From contig JAAWWE010000003.1 in the NCBI GenBank assembly GCA_021404525.1, forward strand, positions 186,001-250,000: DNA of 64,000 nucleotides. Reading direction: 5' to 3'. The number at the start of each line of letters is the position of its first letter. The first letter of the stretch is position 1. This document shows positions 8,087 through 16,393 of this stretch, piece after piece. The notes under the pieces are model-generated. The model was given only the letters and a program-made list of their open reading frames with translations, was not told the DNA's origin and made no database searches. Position numbers and translations under genes: made by a program. This stretch comes from Rhodobiaceae bacterium. Lineage in GTDB: Bacteria > Pseudomonadota > Alphaproteobacteria > Parvibaculales > Parvibaculaceae.

Positions 8087-10444
8087 CTATGCAGGCGCTG
8101 GAGCATCTGCAGCGCCAGGATCCGCGTCTGCATCTGCTTGTTTGGTTTTATCCGACTTCCTCTTGCCGTCCAGAGCAATTAGCAGCGCTGGCAATAGCAG
8201 GAAGTCGATGATGAGGGCGCAGGCGACGGTGACCGCCACCATGGTGCCCAGCATCGCATTTACGCGGAACGGCGAGTAGGCGAGAAGCGCAAAGCCCACG
8301 ATCAGAACGAAGGTGGATACCCACAATGCGGTCCCAACAGTTGAGAAGGCGTAGCGCACAGCATCTTCTGCCGACTTGCCTTGTTCCGCCCGCGCTCTTT
8401 GATATTTGGACAGGAAGTGAACAGTCGCATCCACAATCAGCCCCAAAGCGGTGGCGATGACGAAGGTTGACCAGAAACCCACTTCAGTGCTGAACAGTGC
8501 CAGAACCCCAAATGCTGCGATGGGCGGTGTGAGGTTGGGCACCAGTGAAATGATCCCCAGCTTCAAGTCCCGCAGTGCCAGCATCAGACAGCCGGAAATG
8601 AGCAAGAGCGCGATGCCGGTTCCCACTGTCATGGCTTCAAAATTACTGATGCCGATGAAGGAGAACATAACAGCTTGGCCTGCTGGGTAGGCGTACATGG
8701 TCTCGGGGGCGTTTTCCCTTAGCCATGCTTCACCGCGATCGATAATGCCCTTCATCTCCTCAGTTGAGACGTCAGTCAGGGTAATGGTGAGTTTTGTTGC
8801 GGATTTGTCGACATTGATCTGGTCGTTCAAGTCCAGGCCATAGGGAAGCGACATTTCATAGAGCAGCAGGAACTGCGCGGCGCTCTGCCGGTCTTCCGGT
8901 ACGCGATAGTAGGCATCATCGTCACCATGCATGCTCTTATTCACGCGTTTGATGACATCAGAGAAAGTGGCTACGTGGACAACTTCTGGTTGCGCACGGA
9001 ACCAGTTGGCAAAAGCTTCCAGCCGTTCCAGATATTCTGGATCGGATATGCCGCCTGTATCGCCTGAATAGAGCGAGTAGCTGATCTGATAAATGCCTGT
9101 CAGATTGTCAGACGCCCAGTCACTTGCGACACGGAACTCCATGCGATCATCGAAATATTCCACGAACCGGTCGTTGAAGGTGAATTGCGGCAGAAGCGAC
9201 GCAAAGCCGATCAAAACCGCGGTCATGCCGACCAGGATTTTGCGACGGTTGCCGATGACCATTTCACCAAATTTCTCCATGAATTCGGATTGCTTGCTGA
9301 GCGACCCTTTCGCCGAGATTGGAAGGATCGACATGAGAGCCGGCAAGAAGGAGATGGAGAGGATCCATGCGACCAGCGCGCCAACGGCTGATGTGTTGCC
9401 CAGATCCCGGAAAGGCGGTGCGTCAGAGAAGTTCAAGCTTGCAAAGCCAATGGCCGTTGTCACGGATGTGAGAAACACTGGTTGGAAGTTTACCCGAAGA
9501 CTTTCAACAATGGCTTCGCGTTTGGCCATGCCTTTTTGCATGGAAACGAGGGCGGTGACCAATATGTGAATAGAGTCCGCGACGGCAACGGTCAGAATGA
9601 TGGTGGGCGCGCCGGAGGAGGGCGGCGTTAGCTTAATGCCCATCCACCCCATGACTAGGCCCATGGCCGCTGCTGCAGAGAGGCCAACCACGAAGAGCGT
9701 TGCGATGGTGCCGCTGATTGAGCGGATAAGGAACCATACGGTGAGCGCCAATACGACATACATGCCGGGGGTGAGTGTTTGCAGATCCCGTGTTGCTGCT
9801 TCAGAGAAGGACGTAGAGAGCATCACTGAGCCTGTAAGCTCAATGCGAAGGTCGGGAAAGCGCTCACGAATGTCTGCGACGATGGCTCGTGCGTGAGCCA
9901 CCGGTGCAGCTGTCGCCGTTACATCATCGCGGGGAATCTTGAGGGTCGCGAAGATCGCTGTTGTGGTTCCGTCGTCTGAGATGATCCGTTTGGCGATCGC
10001 CGGTTCGGTTGTACCAATACGAAGAACTTCGTCGGGATCAACTTCCTGTGGGTCGACCACAAGATCCCGTACCAACAAATCGTCCTCAAAGGCACGCGTG
10101 TGCTGGTAGTTTGTCAGGCTGTCTACACGGATAGAGTAGGGTGTTTGCCATGCCCGTTCGGTGATCTCTTTTATGATCTCCAGAATTTCCGGATCGGTGG
10201 CTTTGCCTTCGTTGGGCCGGAGAACCCACAGCAATGTGTCGGGGCTGGTATAGGTCCGTTCCAGCTGCTCGAATGCCTTCAAATTCGGATTTTCGTCGGT
10301 AAAGAAGTAGCGGTAGTCGTTCGAGAACTTGATGTATTGTCCTCCTGACGCCATTGCCATGGCGCCTGCGACGGTTACGAGAACAACAAGCCAACGCAGT
10401 TTGATAATCCAGTTTGCGTAGGTAGTGACCCATCCATTATTCAT
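8087..10444 (-). CDS. RND superfamily (MMPL-type) exporter, locus A
   Basis: 785 residues with the two-fold RND layout: TM1 near the N-terminus (LRWLVVLVTVAGAMAMASG), a large periplasmic loop starting at NDYRYFFTDENP, a bundle of TMs around residues 220-390, then a second copy of both. Family COG1033, close in architecture to hopanoid and sterol exporters such as HpnN and BstA. Its ATG overlaps the tetR stop by four bases (ATGA), so regulator and pump are co-transcribed and translationally coupled. Substrate unknown; a hydrophobic or lipid-like cargo is inferred from the LolA-like partner. The C-terminus is a low-complexity Ala/Asp/Pro tail. Confidence 0.85.
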   Translation of the reverse strand: MNNGWVTTYANWIIKLRWLVVLVTVAGAMAMASGGQYIKFSNDYRYFFTDENPNLKAFEQLERTYTSPDTLLWVLRPNEGKATDPEILEIIKEITERAWQTPYSIRVDSLTNYQHTRAFEDDLLVRDLVVDPQEVDPDEVLRIGTTEPAIAKRIISDDGTTTAIFATLKIPRDDVTATAAPVAHARAIVADIRERFPDLRIELTGSVMLSTSFSEAATRDLQTLTPGMYVVLALTVWFLIRSISGTIATLFVVGLSAAAAMGLVMGWMGIKLTPPSSGAPTIILTVAVADSIHILVTALVSMQKGMAKREAIVESLRVNFQPVFLTSVTTAIGFASLNFSDAPPFRDLGNTSAVGALVAWILSISFLPALMSILPISAKGSLSKQSEFMEKFGEMVIGNRRKILVGMTAVLIGFASLLPQFTFNDRFVEYFDDRMEFRVASDWASDNLTGIYQISYSLYSGDTGGISDPEYLERLEAFANWFRAQPEVVHVATFSDVIKRVNKSMHGDDDAYYRVPEDRQSAAQFLLLYEMSLPYGLDLNDQINVDKSATKLTITLTDVSTEEMKGIIDRGEAWLRENAPETMYAYPAGQAVMFSFIGISNFEAMTVGTGIALLLISGCLMLALRDLKLGIISLVPNLTPPIAAFGVLALFSTEVGFWSTFVIATALGLIVDATVHFLSKYQRARAEQGKSAEDAVRYAFSTVGTALWVSTFVLIVGFALLAYSPFRVNAMLGTMVAVTVACALIIDFLLLPALLIALDGKRKSDKTKQADADADPGAADAPAPA

Positions 10445-11127
10445 GATGCAAGTCCTTCTTTGGGACCAGACTGACTGTTGTCAGTGGTCCGCAGACTGTT
10501 GAGGTACTGATAAAAAGCTTCAAAACTGAGGCCCCCCACGTCGGTGCTTTGAGCTGTTTTAATCAGCCCAACCGTTCCTTGGTGGGTGGCAATGATCATT
10601 GTTGCGGCGGCGTCAGGCGATATGTCGTCGCGCACCTGCCCTTTTGTCTGGCCAATGTGCAGCGCATCAGCGATGGCGGTCCGCCATCCGGCATGTACAC
10701 CGTTGAGGTAGGTGCGGAAATCTTCGTCGAGTCCTGACATCTCCTGGCTTAGATTTTGAAGGGGGCAGCCAAGCCGAACGTCCGAGAAGATCTCGCCATC
10801 GACATGCTTCTGAAGAATTCCGAGTAGGGTGTCGATCGGGTTGTCAGCCTCAGCCAATGGCTGCAGCCAATTGGTCTCCATAAATCGGTCGATATTGTCG
10901 ACAATGGCGGCAAGGCCGAGAGCATGTTTGTCGGGGAAATGGTGATAGAGAGAGCCTTTGGTGCAACCAGCAGCTTTCAAGATGTCGGTGAGGCTTGCGG
11001 CACGATACCCGTGATGATGAATTTCATCAAAAGCAGCTTCCAGCAGTGCCTGACGGGTGCGTTCGCCGCGTATTTGGCGCGCATCCTCGCTTTTTTCAGC
11101 TGGATTTGTCTTTGGTCCCTGTGCCAT
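10441..11127 (-). CDS. TetR family regulator of RND locus A
   Basis: 228 residues with an N-terminal HTH (about residues 20-65, ending GCTKGSLYHHFPDKHALG) and a TetR_C-type domain resembling AcuR/NemR repressors, including a Cys in LGCPLQNLSQEMS where that group often has a conserved Cys. First gene of the operon tetR-RND-LolA-like-barrel, overlapping the RND gene by four bases. A dyad 19-32 bases upstream of its start is a good autoregulatory operator. Effector unknown. Confidence 0.85.
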   Translation of the reverse strand: MAQGPKTNPAEKSEDARQIRGERTRQALLEAAFDEIHHHGYRAASLTDILKAAGCTKGSLYHHFPDKHALGLAAIVDNIDRFMETNWLQPLAEADNPIDTLLGILQKHVDGEIFSDVRLGCPLQNLSQEMSGLDEDFRTYLNGVHAGWRTAIADALHIGQTKGQVRDDISPDAAATMIIATHQGTVGLIKTAQSTDVGGLSFEAFYQYLNSLRTTDNSQSGPKEGLAS

Positions 11128-11145
11128 AGCCCCTCATTTTCACAA

Positions 11146-11159
11146 ACCGACCGGTTGGT
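11146..11159 (-). promoter_or_regulatory. Candidate TetR operator upstream of the RND-A operon
   Basis: ACCGACCGGTTGGT is a 14-bp dyad with one imperfect pair, centred on CCGG, like operators of NemR/AcuR-type repressors. It is 18 bases from the tetR start, where it would cover a promoter. The rest of 11160-11359, up to the stop of the radical SAM gene, holds nothing I can name. Confidence 0.55.
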
Positions 11160-11359
11160 CTAGTATCTAGGTGCCCCTCACGGGAACGTCAAGAGGCCGT
11201 GTTCAAAAATGACTGGAACAAAAACTCGCTGTTTTTGGTGTCCTGAGTATTTCGGCAGGATTTCCGATTGTGACGGCGCTTGTCGGCTTGCACGCTGGCC
11301 GATTTGCGTCCGCCAAAACCCTATTCTGCTTGGTCTTTAAGAAATACGCTGGGCCAAGG

Positions 11360-12421
11360 TCAGCGGATCACCTGTTTTCTGCCTGAGCGGCGTTTTTCAG
11401 CCAACTCGCGGATGACCGGTTCCATGACTTCTTCGTGGAACTTGTCACATCCGATGCAAAGATTGGCAAAGGGCGTTCCGTCCGGCAGCTCAGTATGGGA
11501 GGCCTGGTGGAACTTCTCCTCTGACCAACCCTGAGTGAGACCCATTCTGTCTGGCGCACCCTCGTTCAAGGCCTCAAATATTGGGTGGCCCTTCAGACTC
11601 TCCAATATGTCGATAAGGGGCTCATCCGCTACGTTGCCAATCGGGACCTTTGTTTTAAGGCAGCAGGGAAAGACCGACCCATCCGGCTCAATAGCAACTT
11701 CGGAACCGGCCATTCCGTGATTGAGGAAATTGCGACCCCCTGAATGGCGGGCGCAGAAATTTGTGTCCATATCGGCTTTGCTTAAAGAGTTCTCCCATGC
11801 GCGTCCGCGCGGCCAAAGCTCTCCAATCCATTGATCGGGCTGCGCGCCAAAGAAGAAATAGAATGGTCCTTCTTCAGTTAGGTGATCTCGGCCGGTTGAC
11901 GCATCAGGGACGGGTTGCATTCCGGCCGCTTCAAACATGTCGGTCAGCTTCTCCATCAGTGGCAGGCGCTTGTCACCCTCCATTCCGACATGGAAGTCAT
12001 CCATTCCTGCAATGGCCACCATCCAGACATTGCGGTCCAGCATTTCTTCCAGGATTTTTGGTGTCACGAGATCACCAGTTGTCTGAATGGAGATATTGAC
12101 GCCACCCTTGCCATATTTTGCGTTCAGCGCGTCGAGGGCGGGGTAGAAAATCCGTTCGCGGACGGGATCAATCAGAACTTCTCCGCCGGCAAGAATGATG
12201 CGCCCTATGCGTTGTTCCGGTTTTCCATCTGGGGTCAGATTTTTTGGATCCTGGTAGATCATCGTGCTGGGCAGATTGGCGATCACGCGCTCAAAATGCA
12301 TATCGCTTTCCACCAGCACGTCCTCAAGGGCATCGCGCACATAGGGACGAAACCGTGTGTCGTAACAGTGCTTGCACCGACGGTGGCAGGCCCAAGTCAG
12401 GACATAGTAAATCGATTCCAT
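11360..12421 (-). CDS. Radical SAM/SPASM-type protein of unknown substrate
   Basis: 353 residues. The radical SAM cluster motif C12-x3-C16-x2-C19 is followed by the AGGE motif at 78-81. A C-terminal SPASM-like auxiliary cluster region is indicated by C223, C253, C254, C322 and C325 (the CC pair in VFPCCLKTK, the CxxC in LCIGC). SPASM enzymes modify peptides or other bulky substrates, or act in cofactor synthesis. It is last in the minus-strand set RND, small membrane protein, TauD oxygenase, rSAM, 84 bases after tauD. No obvious precursor-peptide ORF is present in the flanking gaps. Function unknown; a tailoring role for whatever the adjacent RND pump handles is inference. Confidence 0.8.
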   Translation of the reverse strand: MESIYYVLTWACHRRCKHCYDTRFRPYVRDALEDVLVESDMHFERVIANLPSTMIYQDPKNLTPDGKPEQRIGRIILAGGEVLIDPVRERIFYPALDALNAKYGKGGVNISIQTTGDLVTPKILEEMLDRNVWMVAIAGMDDFHVGMEGDKRLPLMEKLTDMFEAAGMQPVPDASTGRDHLTEEGPFYFFFGAQPDQWIGELWPRGRAWENSLSKADMDTNFCARHSGGRNFLNHGMAGSEVAIEPDGSVFPCCLKTKVPIGNVADEPLIDILESLKGHPIFEALNEGAPDRMGLTQGWSEEKFHQASHTELPDGTPFANLCIGCDKFHEEVMEPVIRELAEKRRSGRKQVIR

Positions 12422-12505
12422 TGGTGCTGGCTCCTCAGGTGATCTCCAAGGTTGAGCCTAGCGTTGCCTGGCGCTGTGTCTCTTCACAAATGCGCGAGAG
12501 GCCCC

Positions 12506-13351
12506 TTAGTGCGGTCTGTCACCATTGATAGTGACCCGGCGCATATGTCGCCGCTGGCCATGATAGTCATTCAACGCGAAGTGCTGAACCGCGCGATTGT
12601 CCCAGAAAGCCACCGCACCCGGTGTCCAGCGGAAGCGACAGGTGAACTGTTCCTGTGTGCAGTGGTCGAACAAGAAATTCAGAAGTGGGCGGCTTTCCCG
12701 ACGGGTCATGTTCTTAAAATACATGGTGAAGGCCATGTTCACATAAAGCGCTTTGCGCCCGGTTTCCGGGTGTGTTCGAACGACTGGGTGTTCGAATTTC
12801 GGCACATCGTCATTCGCATTGTCTATGTCCATTGACGACCGCTTCATCGCTGAGTTCCCACCTTGGCCATATTCACGCTCAGCAGTGTGAATGGCGACCA
12901 TGCCGTCCAGCATTTCTTTCATGCCATCGGAGAGCGCTTCATAGGCCTTGTATTGGCTGGCAAAAAGGGTGTCGCCGCCAAAAGAGGGTACTTCAATGGA
13001 GTGGAGGATGGAGCCCAGAGCGGGTTCTTCTAGGAACGACATGTCGGAATGCCAACCGCCGCCAAAATTCACTTTGTCTTCAGGCTCTTTGATGATTTCC
13101 ATCACTTCTGGATGGTCGGCCATGCCCTTCACATAAGGATGAACGTTTAGCGAGCCGAACCTGCGCCCAAAGGCGGTGTGCTTTTCAGGGGAAAGGTCCT
13201 GGTCGCGAAAGAAAATAACCTGGTGGTCCAAAAACGCCTGATGAATGTCGTCAAAAGTCTCGTTGTCGAGATCAGCGTTAAGATCAGCGCCTGATATCTC
13301 TGCTCCCAGTGCCCCGGAGACGGGCTGAACGTCGATGTTTTTGTAGCTCAT
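12506..13351 (-). CDS. TauD/TfdA family 2-oxoglutarate-dependent dioxygenase
   Basis: 281 residues from the ATG at 13351, which overlaps the upstream stop as TAATG; the longer frame to 13420 lies inside the upstream gene. Fe(II) ligands are HxD in GGWHSDMSF and the distal His in NRAVQHFALNDY; the Arg cluster RRHMRRV binds 2-oxoglutarate. Residues 1-100 match the family start (PVSGALGAEISGADL). The family hydroxylates small organic acids, sulfonates and secondary metabolites. Context is translational coupling to a membrane protein and a downstream radical SAM enzyme, so a tailoring role is as likely as nutrient scavenging. Confidence 0.85.
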   Translation of the reverse strand: MSYKNIDVQPVSGALGAEISGADLNADLDNETFDDIHQAFLDHQVIFFRDQDLSPEKHTAFGRRFGSLNVHPYVKGMADHPEVMEIIKEPEDKVNFGGGWHSDMSFLEEPALGSILHSIEVPSFGGDTLFASQYKAYEALSDGMKEMLDGMVAIHTAEREYGQGGNSAMKRSSMDIDNANDDVPKFEHPVVRTHPETGRKALYVNMAFTMYFKNMTRRESRPLLNFLFDHCTQEQFTCRFRWTPGAVAFWDNRAVQHFALNDYHGQRRHMRRVTINGDRPH

Positions 13352-13845
13352 TATTCGCTCCCAATAGCCGGAGTTGCGTTGTTGCGGTTCCTCAGCTCTT
13401 CGCCGAAAGAATTCTCCCACATTTCTGGGGACGTGGGATCAAGTCCTGCCGCATCTGCCAATGCTCCGATAAAGGTACTGGCTTCAACAAAAAAGATAAC
13501 CACAAGCGCAAGCAGGCCAATGTTGAAAATGACCGCTCTGATCTGATTGATCCTGTAGTTTGGCCAGGAGGTGAAAGCTCGCAGCATCATGCCGGAATAA
13601 CCTGCAATAGGGGTGATCAGCATGGAATAGATAAAGGCTAGGCCAATTGAGGCCATCGCTGGAAACAGATGTTCGTAGGGCACATTGGGCTCTCCCCAGC
13701 TTTCTCCTAAAAAGTGCATGCCTGTCACAAGGGAGAAACCCAAAACGATCTGGATGCCCCGCTCCATCTGTGTCCAGAGAGGGTGTGACGGGCTGATGTC
13801 AAACGGCCGAAGCGTTTCGTCCTGCTGCTTGCTTTCATCGATCAT
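13351..13845 (-). CDS. Small integral membrane protein, unknown
   Basis: 164 residues with three or so hydrophobic segments: about residues 28-48 (GIQIVLGFSLVTGMHFLG), 62-90 (MASIGLAFIYSMLITPIAG) and 103-130 (AVIFNIGLLALVVIFFVEA). Soluble acidic tails lie at both ends. No family recognised. It lies 47 bases downstream of the RND-B gene and is coupled (TAATG) to the TauD oxygenase, so it is probably an accessory subunit or membrane anchor of that set. Confidence 0.7.
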   Translation of the reverse strand: MIDESKQQDETLRPFDISPSHPLWTQMERGIQIVLGFSLVTGMHFLGESWGEPNVPYEHLFPAMASIGLAFIYSMLITPIAGYSGMMLRAFTSWPNYRINQIRAVIFNIGLLALVVIFFVEASTFIGALADAAGLDPTSPEMWENSFGEELRNRNNATPAIGSE

Positions 13846-13892
13846 CAGAATTCCTTTGCCTCTATCTCACCGCTATCCACAAATAGCATACC

Positions 13893-16241
13893 TTATTCTT
13901 GCAAGGACGCGACCCTGCTGCGCGGTACAAAACGGTCGAGTGTTACCGCAAAGGCTGGAAGCGCAAAGATCGCCGAGACCATGTTGGCCATAAACATGAA
14001 AGCGAGCAATATGCCCATATCAGCCTGAAGCTTCAGGCTGGATGAAGCCCATGTTGCAACACCTCCGGCAAGCGTGAGTGCGGTAAACACGACCGCAACG
14101 CCGATCTGTTCGAGCGCTAGTGTATAGGCTTCCTGGAGCGATTTGCCCTGATCTAGGAAGATGTTCAATCGACTGTAGATGTAGAACGCATAGTCCACGC
14201 CGATCCCGGTCGCCAGAACCAGGACGGGCAAGGTTGACACCTTGAGGCCGATGCCAAGCCAGGTCATGAACCAGTAGCCCAGGAAAGTCGCAAGGAGCAG
14301 AGGCATGCAGCAGCAAATAACGGCACGCCAATCTCTGTACGCGATGAGCACCAGAAAGATGATGGCGATGTATACCCAGAGAAGCATTGGGAGTTCAGAG
14401 TTTTCAATCACTTCGTTGGTTGCGGCCATCACCCCGACGCCACCCATACCAAGCCGGATATTGATATCATCGCGAGCGGCAAGGGCTTGATCGGTTGCAA
14501 CAAAAGTCTCAACCGCGTCAATAACCCGATCAATCGTTGTTGCGATATGATCGTCCATGTAAACGATCACCGGTAGAATGGTGCATGTCTCGTTGAGCAA
14601 TCCTGAACTAGGTTCGACGTGTGATGTTGTGCGAATGAGATCTGATTGGGATCGGGGCAGATCTTGCCATTTCAAGTTTCCTTCACGCCAGATGGCGGAA
14701 ACGGATCGCGCAGAGACGGACAGTGATTGTACTGAGGTGACGCCCGGCACATTGTCCATATGGGACGAAAAGCTGTCGACCAAACGCATGGTAGGATAGT
14801 CGACACAACCATCGACTGGTGTCTCTACCACAATGATGAGCGCATCTACGGAGATTGAGAAATCGTCCACCACTGAAGCTGTGTCTACATTGTACCTTGA
14901 GCTTGGCCAAAGCTCTGAGAAGCCGGGGACAAGATCTCCAATGTGGCGTTCGCGAGTCTGATAAATGGCGGTTCCAAGGAGAACCGTAAATGCGAGCAGA
15001 ACCAGTGAGGCGTTATGCGGCTTTGCAACGCGGGCCACAAATCTCATGGCAGCTTCGCGACGAACACGAACACGTTGATAGGTGAACGCGTAGGTCGGGT
15101 TCGCGGGCAGATAGCTTGCGAGCAGAGGTAGCATGATGAGGTTGGTGATGATTTTAAGGGCGACACCTAATGACGCCATGATGGCGAGTTCTCGGATGAC
15201 GTCGATGGGGATGAGATAGAGTGTGAAGAAGCCGACAAGGTCGGTCACGAGCGCCATGCTGCCAGGTACCAGCAACCTGGTGAAAGTGAGTTTGGCCGCG
15301 TCCATTGATGAAGCGCCGTCACTGACTTCGGAGGCAATCAGATTGATCTGTTGGACGCCATGGCTCACACCGATGGCGTACACCAGAAAAGGTACCAGAA
15401 CTGCCAACGGGTCGAGTCCGAACCCCATAATGTTAAGCAAGCCGAATTGCCAGACGACAGAGATCAGTGAGCAGAAGATTGCCAAGAAGGCGAGCCATGC
15501 AGAGCGGATATAGGCATAGACGGCAAGGCCAGTTAGCAAGAAAGCGTAGCCAAAATAGAGGAATACATCACCAGCACCATCTGCCAGGTCCCCGACAAAC
15601 TTTGCGAAGCCAATAATCTCAATACGGACGTCATCTGATTGGAACGGGGTGCGCACCTGTGCTTCGAGGCGGGATGCGAGATCGAGATAATCGAGACGTT
15701 CTCGGGTAAGCGGGTCTATCTCTTGAAGCTCGGCGATCACCAATGCGCCGGTATTGTCGTTGGCGAACAGCGTACCCTGGTGACCGCCATTCATCGCGCG
15801 GTCGCGGATGCTCTCAATGTCGTCGGGTGAGAGCGCATCTGGAGTAATTCTGCTTGGAATAACCTGTTGAGACTCAATGCCGTATTCCGTGTTCTCGGTG
15901 ACGCGAGTTGTCGAAGCCCACAAGGAGCGTACCTTGGTGCGCCGCACACCAGGGAGGAAGGTAATTTCTTCTGTCACGGCATGTAGCGTCTTCAGGAAAT
16001 CTGGTTGCCAAATGTCCCCACTCTCCGTGCGGACAGCGACGAGCACGAGATTGGCGCCGGGCACCTCGTCTTGGTACTCGAAGAAGGTCTGGATATAGGG
16101 ATGTTCCGTAGGGACCTGTTTGAAAAACCCGGCATCCATACGGAGTTGGGTCGCATAGATAGCCATGGCAATCGTAAACGCCCCAAGGGCTAGCAGGATG
16201 ATCAATCGCAGTTTGAACACTGCTAACTCAACAAATTTCAC
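13893..16241 (-). CDS. RND superfamily (MMPL-type) exporter, locus B
   Basis: 782 residues, same two-fold RND plan as the locus A pump: TM1 (LRLIILLALGAFTIAMAIYA), periplasmic domain from MDAGFFKQVPTEHPYIQTF, a TM bundle around residues 220-380, then a repeat ending with VVFTALTLAGGVATWASSS. The proteins are clearly divergent, so this is not a recent duplication. It starts divergently from the DUF1329 gene across a 152-bp gap and heads the row small membrane protein, TauD, radical SAM. RND pumps of this class next to DUF1329 or LolA-like proteins are thought to move lipids or other hydrophobic molecules. Confidence 0.85.
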   Translation of the reverse strand: MKFVELAVFKLRLIILLALGAFTIAMAIYATQLRMDAGFFKQVPTEHPYIQTFFEYQDEVPGANLVLVAVRTESGDIWQPDFLKTLHAVTEEITFLPGVRRTKVRSLWASTTRVTENTEYGIESQQVIPSRITPDALSPDDIESIRDRAMNGGHQGTLFANDNTGALVIAELQEIDPLTRERLDYLDLASRLEAQVRTPFQSDDVRIEIIGFAKFVGDLADGAGDVFLYFGYAFLLTGLAVYAYIRSAWLAFLAIFCSLISVVWQFGLLNIMGFGLDPLAVLVPFLVYAIGVSHGVQQINLIASEVSDGASSMDAAKLTFTRLLVPGSMALVTDLVGFFTLYLIPIDVIRELAIMASLGVALKIITNLIMLPLLASYLPANPTYAFTYQRVRVRREAAMRFVARVAKPHNASLVLLAFTVLLGTAIYQTRERHIGDLVPGFSELWPSSRYNVDTASVVDDFSISVDALIIVVETPVDGCVDYPTMRLVDSFSSHMDNVPGVTSVQSLSVSARSVSAIWREGNLKWQDLPRSQSDLIRTTSHVEPSSGLLNETCTILPVIVYMDDHIATTIDRVIDAVETFVATDQALAARDDINIRLGMGGVGVMAATNEVIENSELPMLLWVYIAIIFLVLIAYRDWRAVICCCMPLLLATFLGYWFMTWLGIGLKVSTLPVLVLATGIGVDYAFYIYSRLNIFLDQGKSLQEAYTLALEQIGVAVVFTALTLAGGVATWASSSLKLQADMGILLAFMFMANMVSAIFALPAFAVTLDRFVPRSRVASLQE

Positions 16242-16393
16242 TCCATCCCCCCCAAGTACACCCTTTGATGCCGGGTGCGCGCAGCTGCCTCAGATCGCAT
16301 GTTTTGTCAGCCGACCAATTTGTGACTGGTCAAGGCCTGTGCTCTGAGGCACTCTTAGTAAACCACATTTATCTGTTTTGGGGGGAGAGTGTT

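Noticed and set aside
16301-16335. GACCA/TGGTC as an operator for RND-B
   Set aside because: Only five-base half-sites, expected by chance; kept as a remark in a finding, not listed as a feature.
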